In this document: positions 1-6,425 of the stretch, in pieces | Position numbering within the stretch: position 1 is the stretch's first letter | Layout of the letters: every line of letters begins with the position of its first letter | Assembly (NCBI GenBank): GCA_016206755.1 | Contig: JACQQZ010000066.1 | Coordinates: 1-7,798 of the forward strand | From: Candidatus Omnitrophota bacterium | GTDB taxonomy: Bacteria; Omnitrophota; Gorgyraeia; 1-14-0-20-64-10; JACQQZ01 | Direction: 5' to 3' | Length of the DNA: 7,798 nucleotides | The notes under the pieces: model-generated | Told to the model about the DNA's origin: nothing | Database searches by the model: none | The model's input: the letters and a program-made list of their open reading frames with translations, nothing else | Made by a program: the position numbers and the translations under genes

Positions 1-1064
1 ATTCACTGTCTTTCGTGATGACGGCGCGGCACAGGCGGGTTGCATTGCCCGCGGGGAAAAATTGGCTCAAGGCCAATCCGGAGCAGAGCGGATTTTACAG
101 AGTCGTTTATTCTCAGGAGCTTTTTCATCGATTGGTGGGCGCTGCGGCCAGCGGCCAGCTTCCGGCCGTTGACACACTCGGATTCTTGGACGATGCGTTT
201 GCCCTGGCCAGGGCAGGCGCAGCTCGCACGTCGTCCGTTTTGGAGCTGCTTTCAAACTGCCGCCACCAAAATGATTACAACTTCTGGTTGGAGGCCGGCA
301 TGATCTTGGCCGCCGGCGAAGAGATGTTGGATGTTTCCATGCACCCGGCGTTTTTTGCGTTTTGCCGCGACCTGCTGATGCCCCTGAGATCCCAATTGGG
401 TTGGGAAAGGCGCCCTTCCGACGGCCACCTGGACCATCTTTTGCGATCCCTGGTGATGGGACGGTTGGGACACTGGGGCGATCAAGAAACGCTCAGCCAG
501 GCGCAGCGCCGGTTCAACGAGTTTGTTGCGGGGGGTCAGCTCGATCCGAATCTCCGCGGCGCCGTTTACGCATTGATCGCGGAGCAGGGCGGACAGAAAC
601 AATGCGAGCAGCTGCTTGCGCTGTATCGAAAAAGTCAGCTTCAGGAAGAGAAGATGCGTTTGCTGCGCGCATTGACCCGATTCAGGGTTCCGCGGCTGAT
701 CGGCCAAATTCTAAGCTGGTCTTTGACTTCGGAGGTCCGGTCGCAAGACGCGTTTGCCGTGCTGGCCGGTTTTGGAAGCAACCCCGCCGCGCGCGCTCAA
801 AATTGGCGTTTTGTAAAATCAGAATTTAGGACGCTCACCCAGCGATACCCAGGCGGCAGCGTGACGCTTTTGGGACGTATTCTGGAAGGGGCCGCCGCTT
901 CCTTCATCACGGAGGACGAGCTGAAGGATGCCGAGACATTCTTCAGGAAACATCCCTTGGCCGGCACGGAGCGGACCATCAGGCAAACCCTGGAATTTAT
1001 CCGCGCCAACATCCGCTGGGCAAAACGCGATCAGCAAGACGTTTCCGCTTGGCTCTCGCGCTAA
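1..1064 (+). CDS. M1-family zinc aminopeptidase, C-terminal fragment (5' end outside window)
   Basis: This is the C-terminal part of a gluzincin aminopeptidase, an enzyme that removes N-terminal residues from peptides. The reading frame is open from the first complete codon at position 3, so the ATG at 15 is internal. The strand reads SLSFVMTARHRRVALP and then WLKANPEQSGFYRVVYS, which matches the junction of domain III with the ERAP1_C-like helical domain (usual pattern: W-x-KAN-x-x-x-x-G-[FY]-Y-R-V-x-Y). The C-terminus also fits: QNWRFVKSEF, an RYPGGS segment, FITEDELKDAETFFRKHP, and an end in WAKRDQQDVSAWL, as in animal APN/ERAP-type M1 enzymes. The catalytic HEXXH and GXMEN motifs would lie upstream and cannot be checked. 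About 350 residues are visible, close to a complete ERAP1_C-type domain. No export signal can be judged. It may or may not be cotranscribed with the next gene, 71 bases downstream. Confidence 0.93.
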   Translation, partial: SLSFVMTARHRRVALPAGKNWLKANPEQSGFYRVVYSQELFHRLVGAAASGQLPAVDTLGFLDDAFALARAGAARTSSVLELLSNCRHQNDYNFWLEAGMILAAGEEMLDVSMHPAFFAFCRDLLMPLRSQLGWERRPSDGHLDHLLRSLVMGRLGHWGDQETLSQAQRRFNEFVAGGQLDPNLRGAVYALIAEQGGQKQCEQLLALYRKSQLQEEKMRLLRALTRFRVPRLIGQILSWSLTSEVRSQDAFAVLAGFGSNPAARAQNWRFVKSEFRTLTQRYPGGSVTLLGRILEGAAASFITEDELKDAETFFRKHPLAGTERTIRQTLEFIRANIRWAKRDQQDVSAWLSR

Positions 1065-1087
1065 AACTCGCATCTTCATCCTGCGAA

Positions 1088-1096
1088 TGTTACAAT
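1088..1096 (+). promoter_or_regulatory. Possible extended -10 promoter element ahead of the MBL gene
   Basis: The gap between the aminopeptidase stop (1064) and the MBL start (1136) contains TGTTACAAT, a TGn extended -10 followed by TACAAT (5 of 6 matches to TATAAT). No convincing -35 box lies 16-18 bases upstream, which extended -10 promoters can tolerate. If real, transcription would begin near 1103 and give the MBL-unknown-cyclase run its own promoter. A short AT-rich match like this can occur by chance. Confidence 0.3.
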
Positions 1097-1122
1097 CGCT
1101 GGCGTGGGGCAGCCGGCCGCTC

Positions 1123-1128
1123 AGAGGA
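1123..1128 (+). promoter_or_regulatory. Ribosome binding site that sets the MBL start
   Basis: AGAGGA lies 7 bases before the ATG at 1136. The in-frame upstream ATG at 1049 lies inside the aminopeptidase coding region, and the residues it would add (ALALKLASSSCECYN and so on) do not resemble the family N-terminus. The protein from 1136 begins MNRLVIHGARGS, a typical first beta strand for this fold. Confidence 0.75.
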
Positions 1129-1135
1129 TACCTGG

Positions 1136-1960
1136 ATGAATCGACTGGTCATTCACGGCGCCAGGGGCAGTTTTCCTGTTTCGGGCCCGGGGCACCGGCG
1201 CTACGGCGGCAACACGCCATGTGTCAGCTTGGAGACCTCCGCGGGAATGCTGATTCTCGATGCGGGCTCCGGCATAGGCCATTTGGCGGATGCGTTGCGC
1301 CGCAGACGGCAACTGCCTTCCTTCACCTTTCTCTTCACGCATTTTCATCTCGATCACGTCATGGGGTTGCCGGCGTTTTGGCCGTTCTACGAGCGCAGTG
1401 CCGGCATCACCCTGATGGCGGACAGCCGGCGATTCCCCGGATGGCAAAAACAGCTTCAAAATCTTTTCCAATCTCCGCGCTGGCCGGCCAGCCCTTTCAA
1501 GGCGCGCGCCCCTGTTCACTGGAGGGCTCTGCCCAGGCCCCCCGGGGTGGCGCGAATTTATGGCGTGCGCATCTCTTCTTGGCCTGTGCGCCATCCTCAG
1601 GGGGGAGCCAGTTACCGGCTTGAAACCCCGGCGGGGTCTCTGGTATTGGCCACGGACCGGGAAGAGGAATCACCGGCCGCCGAAAAAGATTTCGCCCGGT
1701 TTTCGAGAGGGGCCGATTTGCTCATTCATGATGCGCAGTACACTCCGGAAGAATATCCGAAGCGGCACGGTTGGGGGCACAGCACCTGGCGGGCGGCCGC
1801 GGCGGTCGCAAACAAAGCAGGGGTCAAGCGTTTGATTCTGACCTCGCATGACCCGGGCCGCTCTGACGTGGAAATCGATTCGATTCTTCGCCAGACAAAG
1901 CGGTTGTTCCGGAAAACGCGCGCGGCTTGCGAAGGCATGAGTTTCTCATCGTTCCGATAA
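1136..1960 (+). CDS. Metallo-beta-lactamase-fold hydrolase, possible cyclic-nucleotide or phosphodiester hydrolase
   Basis: A 274-residue cytoplasmic protein of the metallo-beta-lactamase superfamily (COG1235/PhnP-like group, from memory). It opens with HGARGSFPVSG and YGGNTPCVSLE (residues 7-34), then LILDAGSGIGHL, a pattern typical of this group. The metal-binding HxHxDH motif is intact: THFHLDH, with H69, H71, D73 and H74. Further likely ligands are H153 (VRHPQGG), D174 (LATDREE, bridging position) and H238 (LTSHDPGRSD). The segment LIHDAQYTPEEYPKRHGWGHS (from residue 196) is also typical. There is no signal peptide or membrane segment. Relatives hydrolyse phosphodiesters, including cyclic nucleotides, or RNA ends, so the substrate is not fixed by sequence. 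Location two genes upstream of a nucleotide cyclase suggests a cyclic-nucleotide phosphodiesterase, but this is inference. The next gene starts 16 bases after the stop, consistent with an operon. Confidence 0.9.
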   Translation: MNRLVIHGARGSFPVSGPGHRRYGGNTPCVSLETSAGMLILDAGSGIGHLADALRRRRQLPSFTFLFTHFHLDHVMGLPAFWPFYERSAGITLMADSRRFPGWQKQLQNLFQSPRWPASPFKARAPVHWRALPRPPGVARIYGVRISSWPVRHPQGGASYRLETPAGSLVLATDREEESPAAEKDFARFSRGADLLIHDAQYTPEEYPKRHGWGHSTWRAAAAVANKAGVKRLILTSHDPGRSDVEIDSILRQTKRLFRKTRAACEGMSFSSFR

Positions 1961-1963
1961 GAT

Positions 1964-1968
1964 AGGAG
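1964..1968 (+). promoter_or_regulatory. Ribosome binding site of the cysteine-containing protein
   Basis: AGGAG lies 8 bases before the ATG at 1977, directly after the MBL stop codon. This supports the start and cotranscription with the MBL gene. Confidence 0.75.
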
Positions 1969-1976
1969 TCATCTCG

Positions 1977-2711
1977 ATGGCAGATGCACGTCAGAAGGAA
2001 AATCAGAAGGAGAAGCCCCCGATTTCTTACAGATACATCATCACTTCTCCGAAGGGCGACAAAAAAGAATTCGTTATTCGGCTGCATTCTAAAACCCTTG
2101 AGCTCATCCAGGAAAAAAAAGGCCCTTATCCGGATTGGACCGCGCTGAAGCATCAAAAATGCTCCAACTGCCCGCTCCATGAAGCCGAGCATCCGCAATG
2201 TCCTGCGGCGGTCAGCATCGTGGACGTGATGGAGGAGTACGGAGCCGCCACTTCTTACGATGAAGTTCAGGTGCGGGTCGAATCGGAAGACCGGGTCATC
2301 GAACAAAAAGTGCCGCTGCAGAAGGCGCTCAGCAGCATCATCGGTCTTCGCATGGCCACCAGCGGTTGTCCCATCCTCAAAAAGCTGCGTCCGATGGCGC
2401 GGCACCACTTGCCGTTCGCAGGCCTCTATGAGACGCGGTACCGCGTCATGTCGATGTATCTTTTGGGCCAATGGATCTTGGCCCAAAACGGCAAAGAGGC
2501 GGATTGGAAGTTGAAGGGATTGGAAGAAACATACAAGCAGATTCAGGAAGTGAATCGAGACTTCAAGCGGCGCCTCTTGACGCCTTCCCAGGGGGACGCA
2601 GGCCTGAATGCCATTGTGATTCTGAATGCATTTGCCGACGGCGTTACGTTTACCATCGATCTGGACATGGTGGATGAGTTGGAGCAACTGTTTCAAGCCG
2701 CTCTTGAATGA
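1977..2711 (+). CDS. Conserved-looking 244-residue protein of unknown function with a Cys/His cluster
   Basis: I do not know a function for this protein. It looks like an uncharacterised bacterial family (possibly the one catalogued as DUF6901, but I am not certain). The N-terminal ~15 residues are charged and probably disordered. Residues 17-48 look like beta strands (YRYIITS, EFVIRLHS). A cysteine/histidine cluster follows, KCSNCPLHEAEHPQCPAA, with C62, C65, H68, H72 and C75, a good candidate metal or redox site. Then comes a segment with ATSGCPILKKLRPMARHHLPFA (C131, H143, H144), and a helical C-terminal half (residues 150-200 and 208-242). No signal peptide or transmembrane segment is visible, so it is probably cytoplasmic. 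A good Shine-Dalgarno supports the start. Its stop overlaps the start of the cyclase gene, so the two proteins are probably made together, and it could be a partner or regulator of the cyclase (inference). Confidence 0.88.
   Translation: MADARQKENQKEKPPISYRYIITSPKGDKKEFVIRLHSKTLELIQEKKGPYPDWTALKHQKCSNCPLHEAEHPQCPAAVSIVDVMEEYGAATSYDEVQVRVESEDRVIEQKVPLQKALSSIIGLRMATSGCPILKKLRPMARHHLPFAGLYETRYRVMSMYLLGQWILAQNGKEADWKLKGLEETYKQIQEVNRDFKRRLLTPSQGDAGLNAIVILNAFADGVTFTIDLDMVDELEQLFQAALE
2461..2488. repeat. Perfect 11-bp inverted repeat inside the unknown gene
   Basis: TTTTGGGCCAA (2461-2471) is followed after 6 bases by its exact reverse complement TTGGCCCAAAA (2478-2488). RNA from either strand could form an 11-bp stem with a 6-base loop. 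It encodes the segment LGQWILAQ. No T-run follows on either strand, so it is not a standard intrinsic terminator. It sits about 220 bases upstream of the cyclase start. Confidence 0.7.
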
Positions 2712-4951
2712 TGGGGTTCGGTCGCTGGAAAAATAGTTGGATTCCTTTTGGGATGCTGGCCGGAATTCTCCTGCTGAAAATCGCCAACCCGCCTTTCGTT
2801 GAAGCCGTCCAACTGCGTTTATTCGACACGTTCCAACGTTTAAAACCCCGAGCATATCAAGAAGCCCCCGTCCTCATTGTTGATTTGGACGACGACACGC
2901 TCCGGCGCCTGGGCCAATGGCCTTGGCCCCGCACCCAAGTGGCGGAGCTGGTCCGGCGATTGACGGAACAGGGAGCGGCCGCCGTTGCTTTTGACGCGGT
3001 GTTTTCCGAGCCGGATCGCCTTTCCCCGCAGCAGATACTCAAATCTTTTCCTTTGGCCGCGGCGGATGGAAGCGCGGCGGATGGAAGCGCGGCGCAGGCG
3101 TTGGCCAAGCTCCCCGATCACGACGAAATATTTTCCTTGAGTCTTGCGCAATCTCCCGTGGTTTTGGGATTTGCTTTGACTTCGGAGTCCGCCCCGTCAA
3201 ATCCACCCCTGCGAAAAGCCGGGATCGCCTTCGGTGGAGATGATCCGCGCCGCTTCGTCCCAGTCTATGAACATGCCGTGACCAACCTCCCCATTCTGGA
3301 AGAAGCCGCCGCCGGAAACGGTCATTTTAATATCCTCTCCGAGCCGGACGGCGTGGTTCGCCGCGTCCCGCTGTTTTTGCGTTATCAGAATACGCTGGAA
3401 CCGGCGTTGTCTGCTGAGGCCGTTCGTGTGGCCCTTGGGGCCTCCGGCTATCTCATCAGGTCTTCCGGCGCGAGCGGTTTGACGGCGTTCGGCGCGCACA
3501 CCGGAATGGTCGAAGTGAAGATCGGCGCATTCACTGTGCCGACCGATGGGGAAGGGCGCGCTTGGCTTTACGACACGGGGCATGTTCCTCAACGCAGCGC
3601 GGCGGCTTGGCGGGTTCTCGAGGGAAAGCTGCCGGCGCAGGCCGTAGAAGGAAAAATTGTTTTCATAGGGACCAGCGCCGTGGGGCTCAAGGATTTTCGC
3701 GCCACTCCTCTGAGCCCGGTCACAGCCGGAATCGAAATCCACGCCCAATTGGCGGAGCAGATCGTCAAGGGCGATTTTTTGATCCGGCCGGATTGGGCCA
3801 TGGGGGCGGAGATCGTTTATCTTTTGATGCTGGGACTCGCGCTGGTCCTGCTGCTGCCGAAACTGGGGCCGCTTGCGTGCGCGGCGGGATTTGTTGCGGC
3901 GGTTGGCGCCGCTTTCGGCGGCGCCTGGTGGGCGTTTACGCAAAAGCGGTGGCTGATCGATCCGGCTTTTCCCTCTTTGGCGGCTTTCGGAATTTACGGG
4001 GCGGCTTCGCTGCATTCATTTTTTAGGACGGAGTCGGAGCGGCGGCGCGTGCGGCATGCCTTTAGCCGCTATCTCTCTCCGGAGGTGGTGTCCCGCCTGG
4101 CGGAAAATCCGGGGCAGTTGAAATTGGGCGGTGAAAATAAGCCGATGACCGTCCTTTTTCTCGACATCCGGGGATTTACGAAGATCGCCGAGCGCTTCAA
4201 CGCCCAAGAGCTGACGAGTTTTCTCAACCAATTTTTGACGCCGATGACCCAAGTGATTCTTGAGCGCCGCGGGACCATCGACAAGTACATGGGCGATGCC
4301 ATCATGGCGTTTTGGAACGCCCCCTTAAGCGATTCCGATCATGCGCGGCACGCCTGCGAGGCGGCTGTCGGAATGCGCATTCGATTGGTGGAATGGAACA
4401 GGGAGCGTTATCGCGCGGCCAAGGCGGCGGGGCGCCGGTGGATTCCGGTCCACATCGGCATCGGGATCAATACCGGCGAATGCTGCGTCGGCAATCTCGG
4501 CTCGGAGCAGCGATTCGATTACTCCGTGATTGGAGATGCGGTCAACGTCGCTTCGCGGCTGGAAGGGGCGACAAAAGTTTATGGCGTCGATGTCGTGATC
4601 GGGGAAGAAGTGGAAAAGTCCTCGCCCGGCCTCGCCGCGCTCGAGATGGATTTGATTCAGGTCAAAGGAAAGCATCAGCCGGTCCGGATCTATGCTTTGC
4701 TGGGGAATGCGGAGTTGAAGACGGACACTGCTTTTCAAACGCTGTCTCTCAAGCACCACTCCATGCTTGCAGCGTACCGGTCCGGGCAGTGGAGCCACGC
4801 GCGGCAGTTGGTCCGGGAGTGCATGGAATTGGAAACGCCGCAGCTTCGGCTGCGGAAGTATTACCGGCTTATCCTTGAGCGTTTGGCGGAATGCGAGCGC
4901 CGTCCACCCGGCCCAAATTGGAACGGCGTTTTTATCGCTCTCGAAAAATAA
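2708..4951 (+). CDS. CHASE2-domain class III adenylate/guanylate cyclase, membrane-bound
   Basis: A 747-residue inner-membrane sensor enzyme that should convert ATP (or GTP) to a cyclic nucleotide. One membrane segment lies near residues 11-28. A periplasmic CHASE2 sensor follows (about 30-355), recognised by VLIVDLDDDTLRRLGQWPWP and KIVFIGTSAVGLKDFRATPL. Three more segments lie near 364-383, 387-410 and 419-438. The cytoplasmic cyclase domain (about 475-665) has metal aspartates D486 (FLDIRGFT) and D530, substrate lysine K526 (DKYMGD), and transition-state residues N613 and R617. The adenine-site partner is S606 (DYSVIGDAVN), as in class IIIb enzymes, which carry Thr or Ser there. The domain looks active. 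A helical tail (about 680-730) ends in PPGPNWNGVFIALEK, which looks typical of CHASE2 cyclases. The start overlaps the previous stop (ATGA) with no close Shine-Dalgarno, suggesting translational coupling. A second ATG at 2711 is equally possible. Confidence 0.95.
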   Translation: MMGFGRWKNSWIPFGMLAGILLLKIANPPFVEAVQLRLFDTFQRLKPRAYQEAPVLIVDLDDDTLRRLGQWPWPRTQVAELVRRLTEQGAAAVAFDAVFSEPDRLSPQQILKSFPLAAADGSAADGSAAQALAKLPDHDEIFSLSLAQSPVVLGFALTSESAPSNPPLRKAGIAFGGDDPRRFVPVYEHAVTNLPILEEAAAGNGHFNILSEPDGVVRRVPLFLRYQNTLEPALSAEAVRVALGASGYLIRSSGASGLTAFGAHTGMVEVKIGAFTVPTDGEGRAWLYDTGHVPQRSAAAWRVLEGKLPAQAVEGKIVFIGTSAVGLKDFRATPLSPVTAGIEIHAQLAEQIVKGDFLIRPDWAMGAEIVYLLMLGLALVLLLPKLGPLACAAGFVAAVGAAFGGAWWAFTQKRWLIDPAFPSLAAFGIYGAASLHSFFRTESERRRVRHAFSRYLSPEVVSRLAENPGQLKLGGENKPMTVLFLDIRGFTKIAERFNAQELTSFLNQFLTPMTQVILERRGTIDKYMGDAIMAFWNAPLSDSDHARHACEAAVGMRIRLVEWNRERYRAAKAAGRRWIPVHIGIGINTGECCVGNLGSEQRFDYSVIGDAVNVASRLEGATKVYGVDVVIGEEVEKSSPGLAALEMDLIQVKGKHQPVRIYALLGNAELKTDTAFQTLSLKHHSMLAAYRSGQWSHARQLVRECMELETPQLRLRKYYRLILERLAECERRPPGPNWNGVFIALEK
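3059..3094 (+). repeat. 15-bp in-frame tandem repeat in the CHASE2 domain
   Basis: Two full copies of GCGGCGGATGGAAGC (3059-3073 and 3074-3088) are followed by a partial third (GCGGCG). They encode ADGSAADGSAA at residues 119-129 of the cyclase, in a loop between the first CHASE2 strands and a later helix. Copy number changes would keep the reading frame, adding or removing five residues. Confidence 0.8.
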
Positions 4952-4959
4952 CCGGTTAT
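4948..4959. repeat. 12-bp perfect palindrome joining two convergent stop codons
   Basis: ATAACCGGTTAT reads the same on both strands. It contains the TAA stop of the cyclase (4949-4951) and, on the other strand, the TAA stop of the FecR gene (4956-4958). Only 4 bases (CCGG) separate the two stops. There is no loop-forming terminator between the genes, so any terminator must lie inside the opposing coding region. Confidence 0.75.
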
Positions 4960-6413
4960 CTTTCCATGACGATCGGAACGGGTATGCTGCCCTCATCGCG
5001 CGAGCTTGAGCCGTCCAGCGGCGTTGAATCGTAGGTGCCTGTCAAAGTCGCCGTCTTGGCAATGACTCCGCTGACATTGCGCAGCGTCAAATTTCCCACG
5101 AAAACATTGCCGGGGTCGAGATTTCCAAAGACGGCATTGCCTGTGCCGGCGGCGAATGAAATGGCAGGACTGATGGTCACGACGCGGTTGATGTCTCCTC
5201 CGTGATTCGCCGTGTTCAAGGTGATGGTTCCGTTGAGGGTGCGCGCGCCGAAATCGATCGGAATATTGACGGTGGCGATTCCGTGGATCGTGGAGACGGG
5301 AGATCCATTTTTCCTGGTTTGGTCGAAAGAACCGACTGCCCCATTAAAGCTGAAGGTAAATGTCCCTGTTTGAATGCTGCGCAATTGTTCTTTTTGTGAG
5401 ATGCCGTCGGCCACGCCGGCTGTGGCCTGCGCATTGGCCTGGACGGCTTTATCGGCGTCGTTGTTCAGATGGCGAATGATTCCGGCGACATTCCTGTTGT
5501 CTGCAATCCGATGCATTGCCACAGCGGTGCCTTGACCGGATGTTTCAGTCGCAGAGCTTTCCATGAGGATGGGACCCGGCGCGGCGCCGTCCTCAGGGGC
5601 GGCCGGAAAACCCGGACCGCTTTGAGGGGCGGTTCCAGGTTGTCCTTCCGGGGCGGCCGGACCTTCAGTTTCCGTGCTTGAGAATGCGTCCGGCGCCAAC
5701 GTCCCTGTCAATGCGCCCATCTGCTGAGGCGGCACGCGCACGGCAGGCGTTGGAATAGAATCCACTCCGGAAATGGTCGTTCCGAATCCAGGCCGGCTTA
5801 AGACCACTTCGTGAAGCGTGGCTCCGATCTGATTGCTGACGACGACTTTTCCGGGAAGCTCTCCGGCGTTGTTCTGGGGGCCGGGTCCCAGCAGCACCAC
5901 CTGAGATTGCCGGCCCTCGACGCGGCCGGCCACCATCGTGCCGCGGATTCCGATGACGCCGACCGGAAGTTTGACCTCCATATCTTTGGGGCTCTTGCGC
6001 CCAATCTTTCCGGTGATAAAACGAAAAGTTCCTTTCACGACTTCGGCATGGACTTTGCCGGCGCGGGTGGCCGGGTCGTAAACGAATTGATCAATGATGA
6101 TGGAGCTGCCTGGGCCGATGGTAAAAACCGTTTCATCCAGAAGAAGAATCTGAAGGCGGCTTTTGGCATCCGTCGAAATGGCATCCCCGAGATAAATCGG
6201 CTCGCCGGATTGAATGACCCGTCCGACTTCGCGGGAGGTGATCTTGACCTCCCCGCGAACCGCCGCCGCCACGCCGATTCTTGCGGCGTCAGCCGGGGCG
6301 GAAGGGAACGCAGGAGACGCAGGGGGAAGGATCGTTTGCGCCTCCGCGGGAAGGGGTTGAAGCGATCCGAGTACGGTGACTCCGAAAATCAGCAGCCAGG
6401 GTCGTGCGGCCAT
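4956..6413 (-). CDS. Exported FecR-domain protein with beta-rich C-terminal domain
   Basis: A 485-residue exported protein. Residues 1-25 form a Sec signal peptide (hydrophobic LLIFGVTVLGSL, cleavage after AEA). There is no cysteine anywhere, so it is not a lipoprotein. Residues about 46-165 are a FecR domain: VAAAVRGEVKI, SGEPIYLGDAISTDAKSR, TIGPGSSIII and the signature LPVGVIGIRGTM. Residues about 240-295 are a Pro/Gly/Ala/Glu-rich linker. Residues about 349-485 are beta-rich (TFTFSFNGAVGSF, ATVNIPIDFGARTLNGTITL, ATLTGTYDST) and resemble the TbpB-like small barrels of Slam-exported surface proteins; this likeness is by eye only. Unlike classical FecR there is no N-terminal cytoplasmic anti-sigma region and no sigma factor beside it, so iron-citrate regulation is unlikely. 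It has a strong Shine-Dalgarno and lies 10 bases after the barrel gene, so the two form an operon. Confidence 0.93.
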   Translation of the reverse strand: MAARPWLLIFGVTVLGSLQPLPAEAQTILPPASPAFPSAPADAARIGVAAAVRGEVKITSREVGRVIQSGEPIYLGDAISTDAKSRLQILLLDETVFTIGPGSSIIIDQFVYDPATRAGKVHAEVVKGTFRFITGKIGRKSPKDMEVKLPVGVIGIRGTMVAGRVEGRQSQVVLLGPGPQNNAGELPGKVVVSNQIGATLHEVVLSRPGFGTTISGVDSIPTPAVRVPPQQMGALTGTLAPDAFSSTETEGPAAPEGQPGTAPQSGPGFPAAPEDGAAPGPILMESSATETSGQGTAVAMHRIADNRNVAGIIRHLNNDADKAVQANAQATAGVADGISQKEQLRSIQTGTFTFSFNGAVGSFDQTRKNGSPVSTIHGIATVNIPIDFGARTLNGTITLNTANHGGDINRVVTISPAISFAAGTGNAVFGNLDPGNVFVGNLTLRNVSGVIAKTATLTGTYDSTPLDGSSSRDEGSIPVPIVMER

Positions 6414-6419
6414 CAGCGC

Positions 6420-6425
6420 CCTCCT
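6420..6425 (-). promoter_or_regulatory. Strong ribosome binding site of the FecR gene, overlapping the upstream stop codon
   Basis: On the - strand AGGAGG lies 6 bases before the FecR ATG and shares bases with the TAG stop codon (6424-6426) of the barrel gene. Ribosomes ending on the barrel gene would cover the site, so translation of the two genes is probably coupled. Confidence 0.85.

Noticed and set aside
1049..1135. 29-codon N-terminal extension of the MBL gene from an ATG at 1049
   Set aside because: It overlaps the aminopeptidase end and lacks a Shine-Dalgarno; the ATG at 1136 has AGAGGA 7 bases upstream and starts the conserved fold.
1824..2855. 343-codon open frame on the - strand across the unknown gene
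   Set aside because: It is antisense to a + strand gene with a good Shine-Dalgarno, Cys/His motifs and operon spacing. Its own translation is rich in Arg, His, Phe and Gln with no recognisable motif and runs into the MBL and cyclase genes.
3905..3925. 8-bp GC-only inverted repeat (GGCGCCGC, 5-base loop, GCGGCGCC)
   Set aside because: It falls in an Ala/Gly-rich membrane segment of the cyclase, where GC-rich codons produce such repeats easily; no T-run follows and nothing links it to a function.
3197..4015. 272-codon open frame on the - strand inside the cyclase gene
   Set aside because: The + strand codes for clear CHASE2 and membrane segments here. The antisense product is Arg/Gln-rich and has no family signal, as expected for a shadow frame in GC-rich DNA.
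4325..4996. 223-codon open frame on the - strand over the cyclase catalytic domain
   Set aside because: It mirrors the conserved cyclase domain, overlaps the FecR gene end and shows no motif or credible ribosome binding site.
4956..6413. Classical FecR anti-sigma/iron-citrate signalling role
   Set aside because: The protein starts with a signal peptide and lacks an N-terminal cytoplasmic anti-sigma segment, and no ECF sigma factor or TonB-dependent receptor is in the window.
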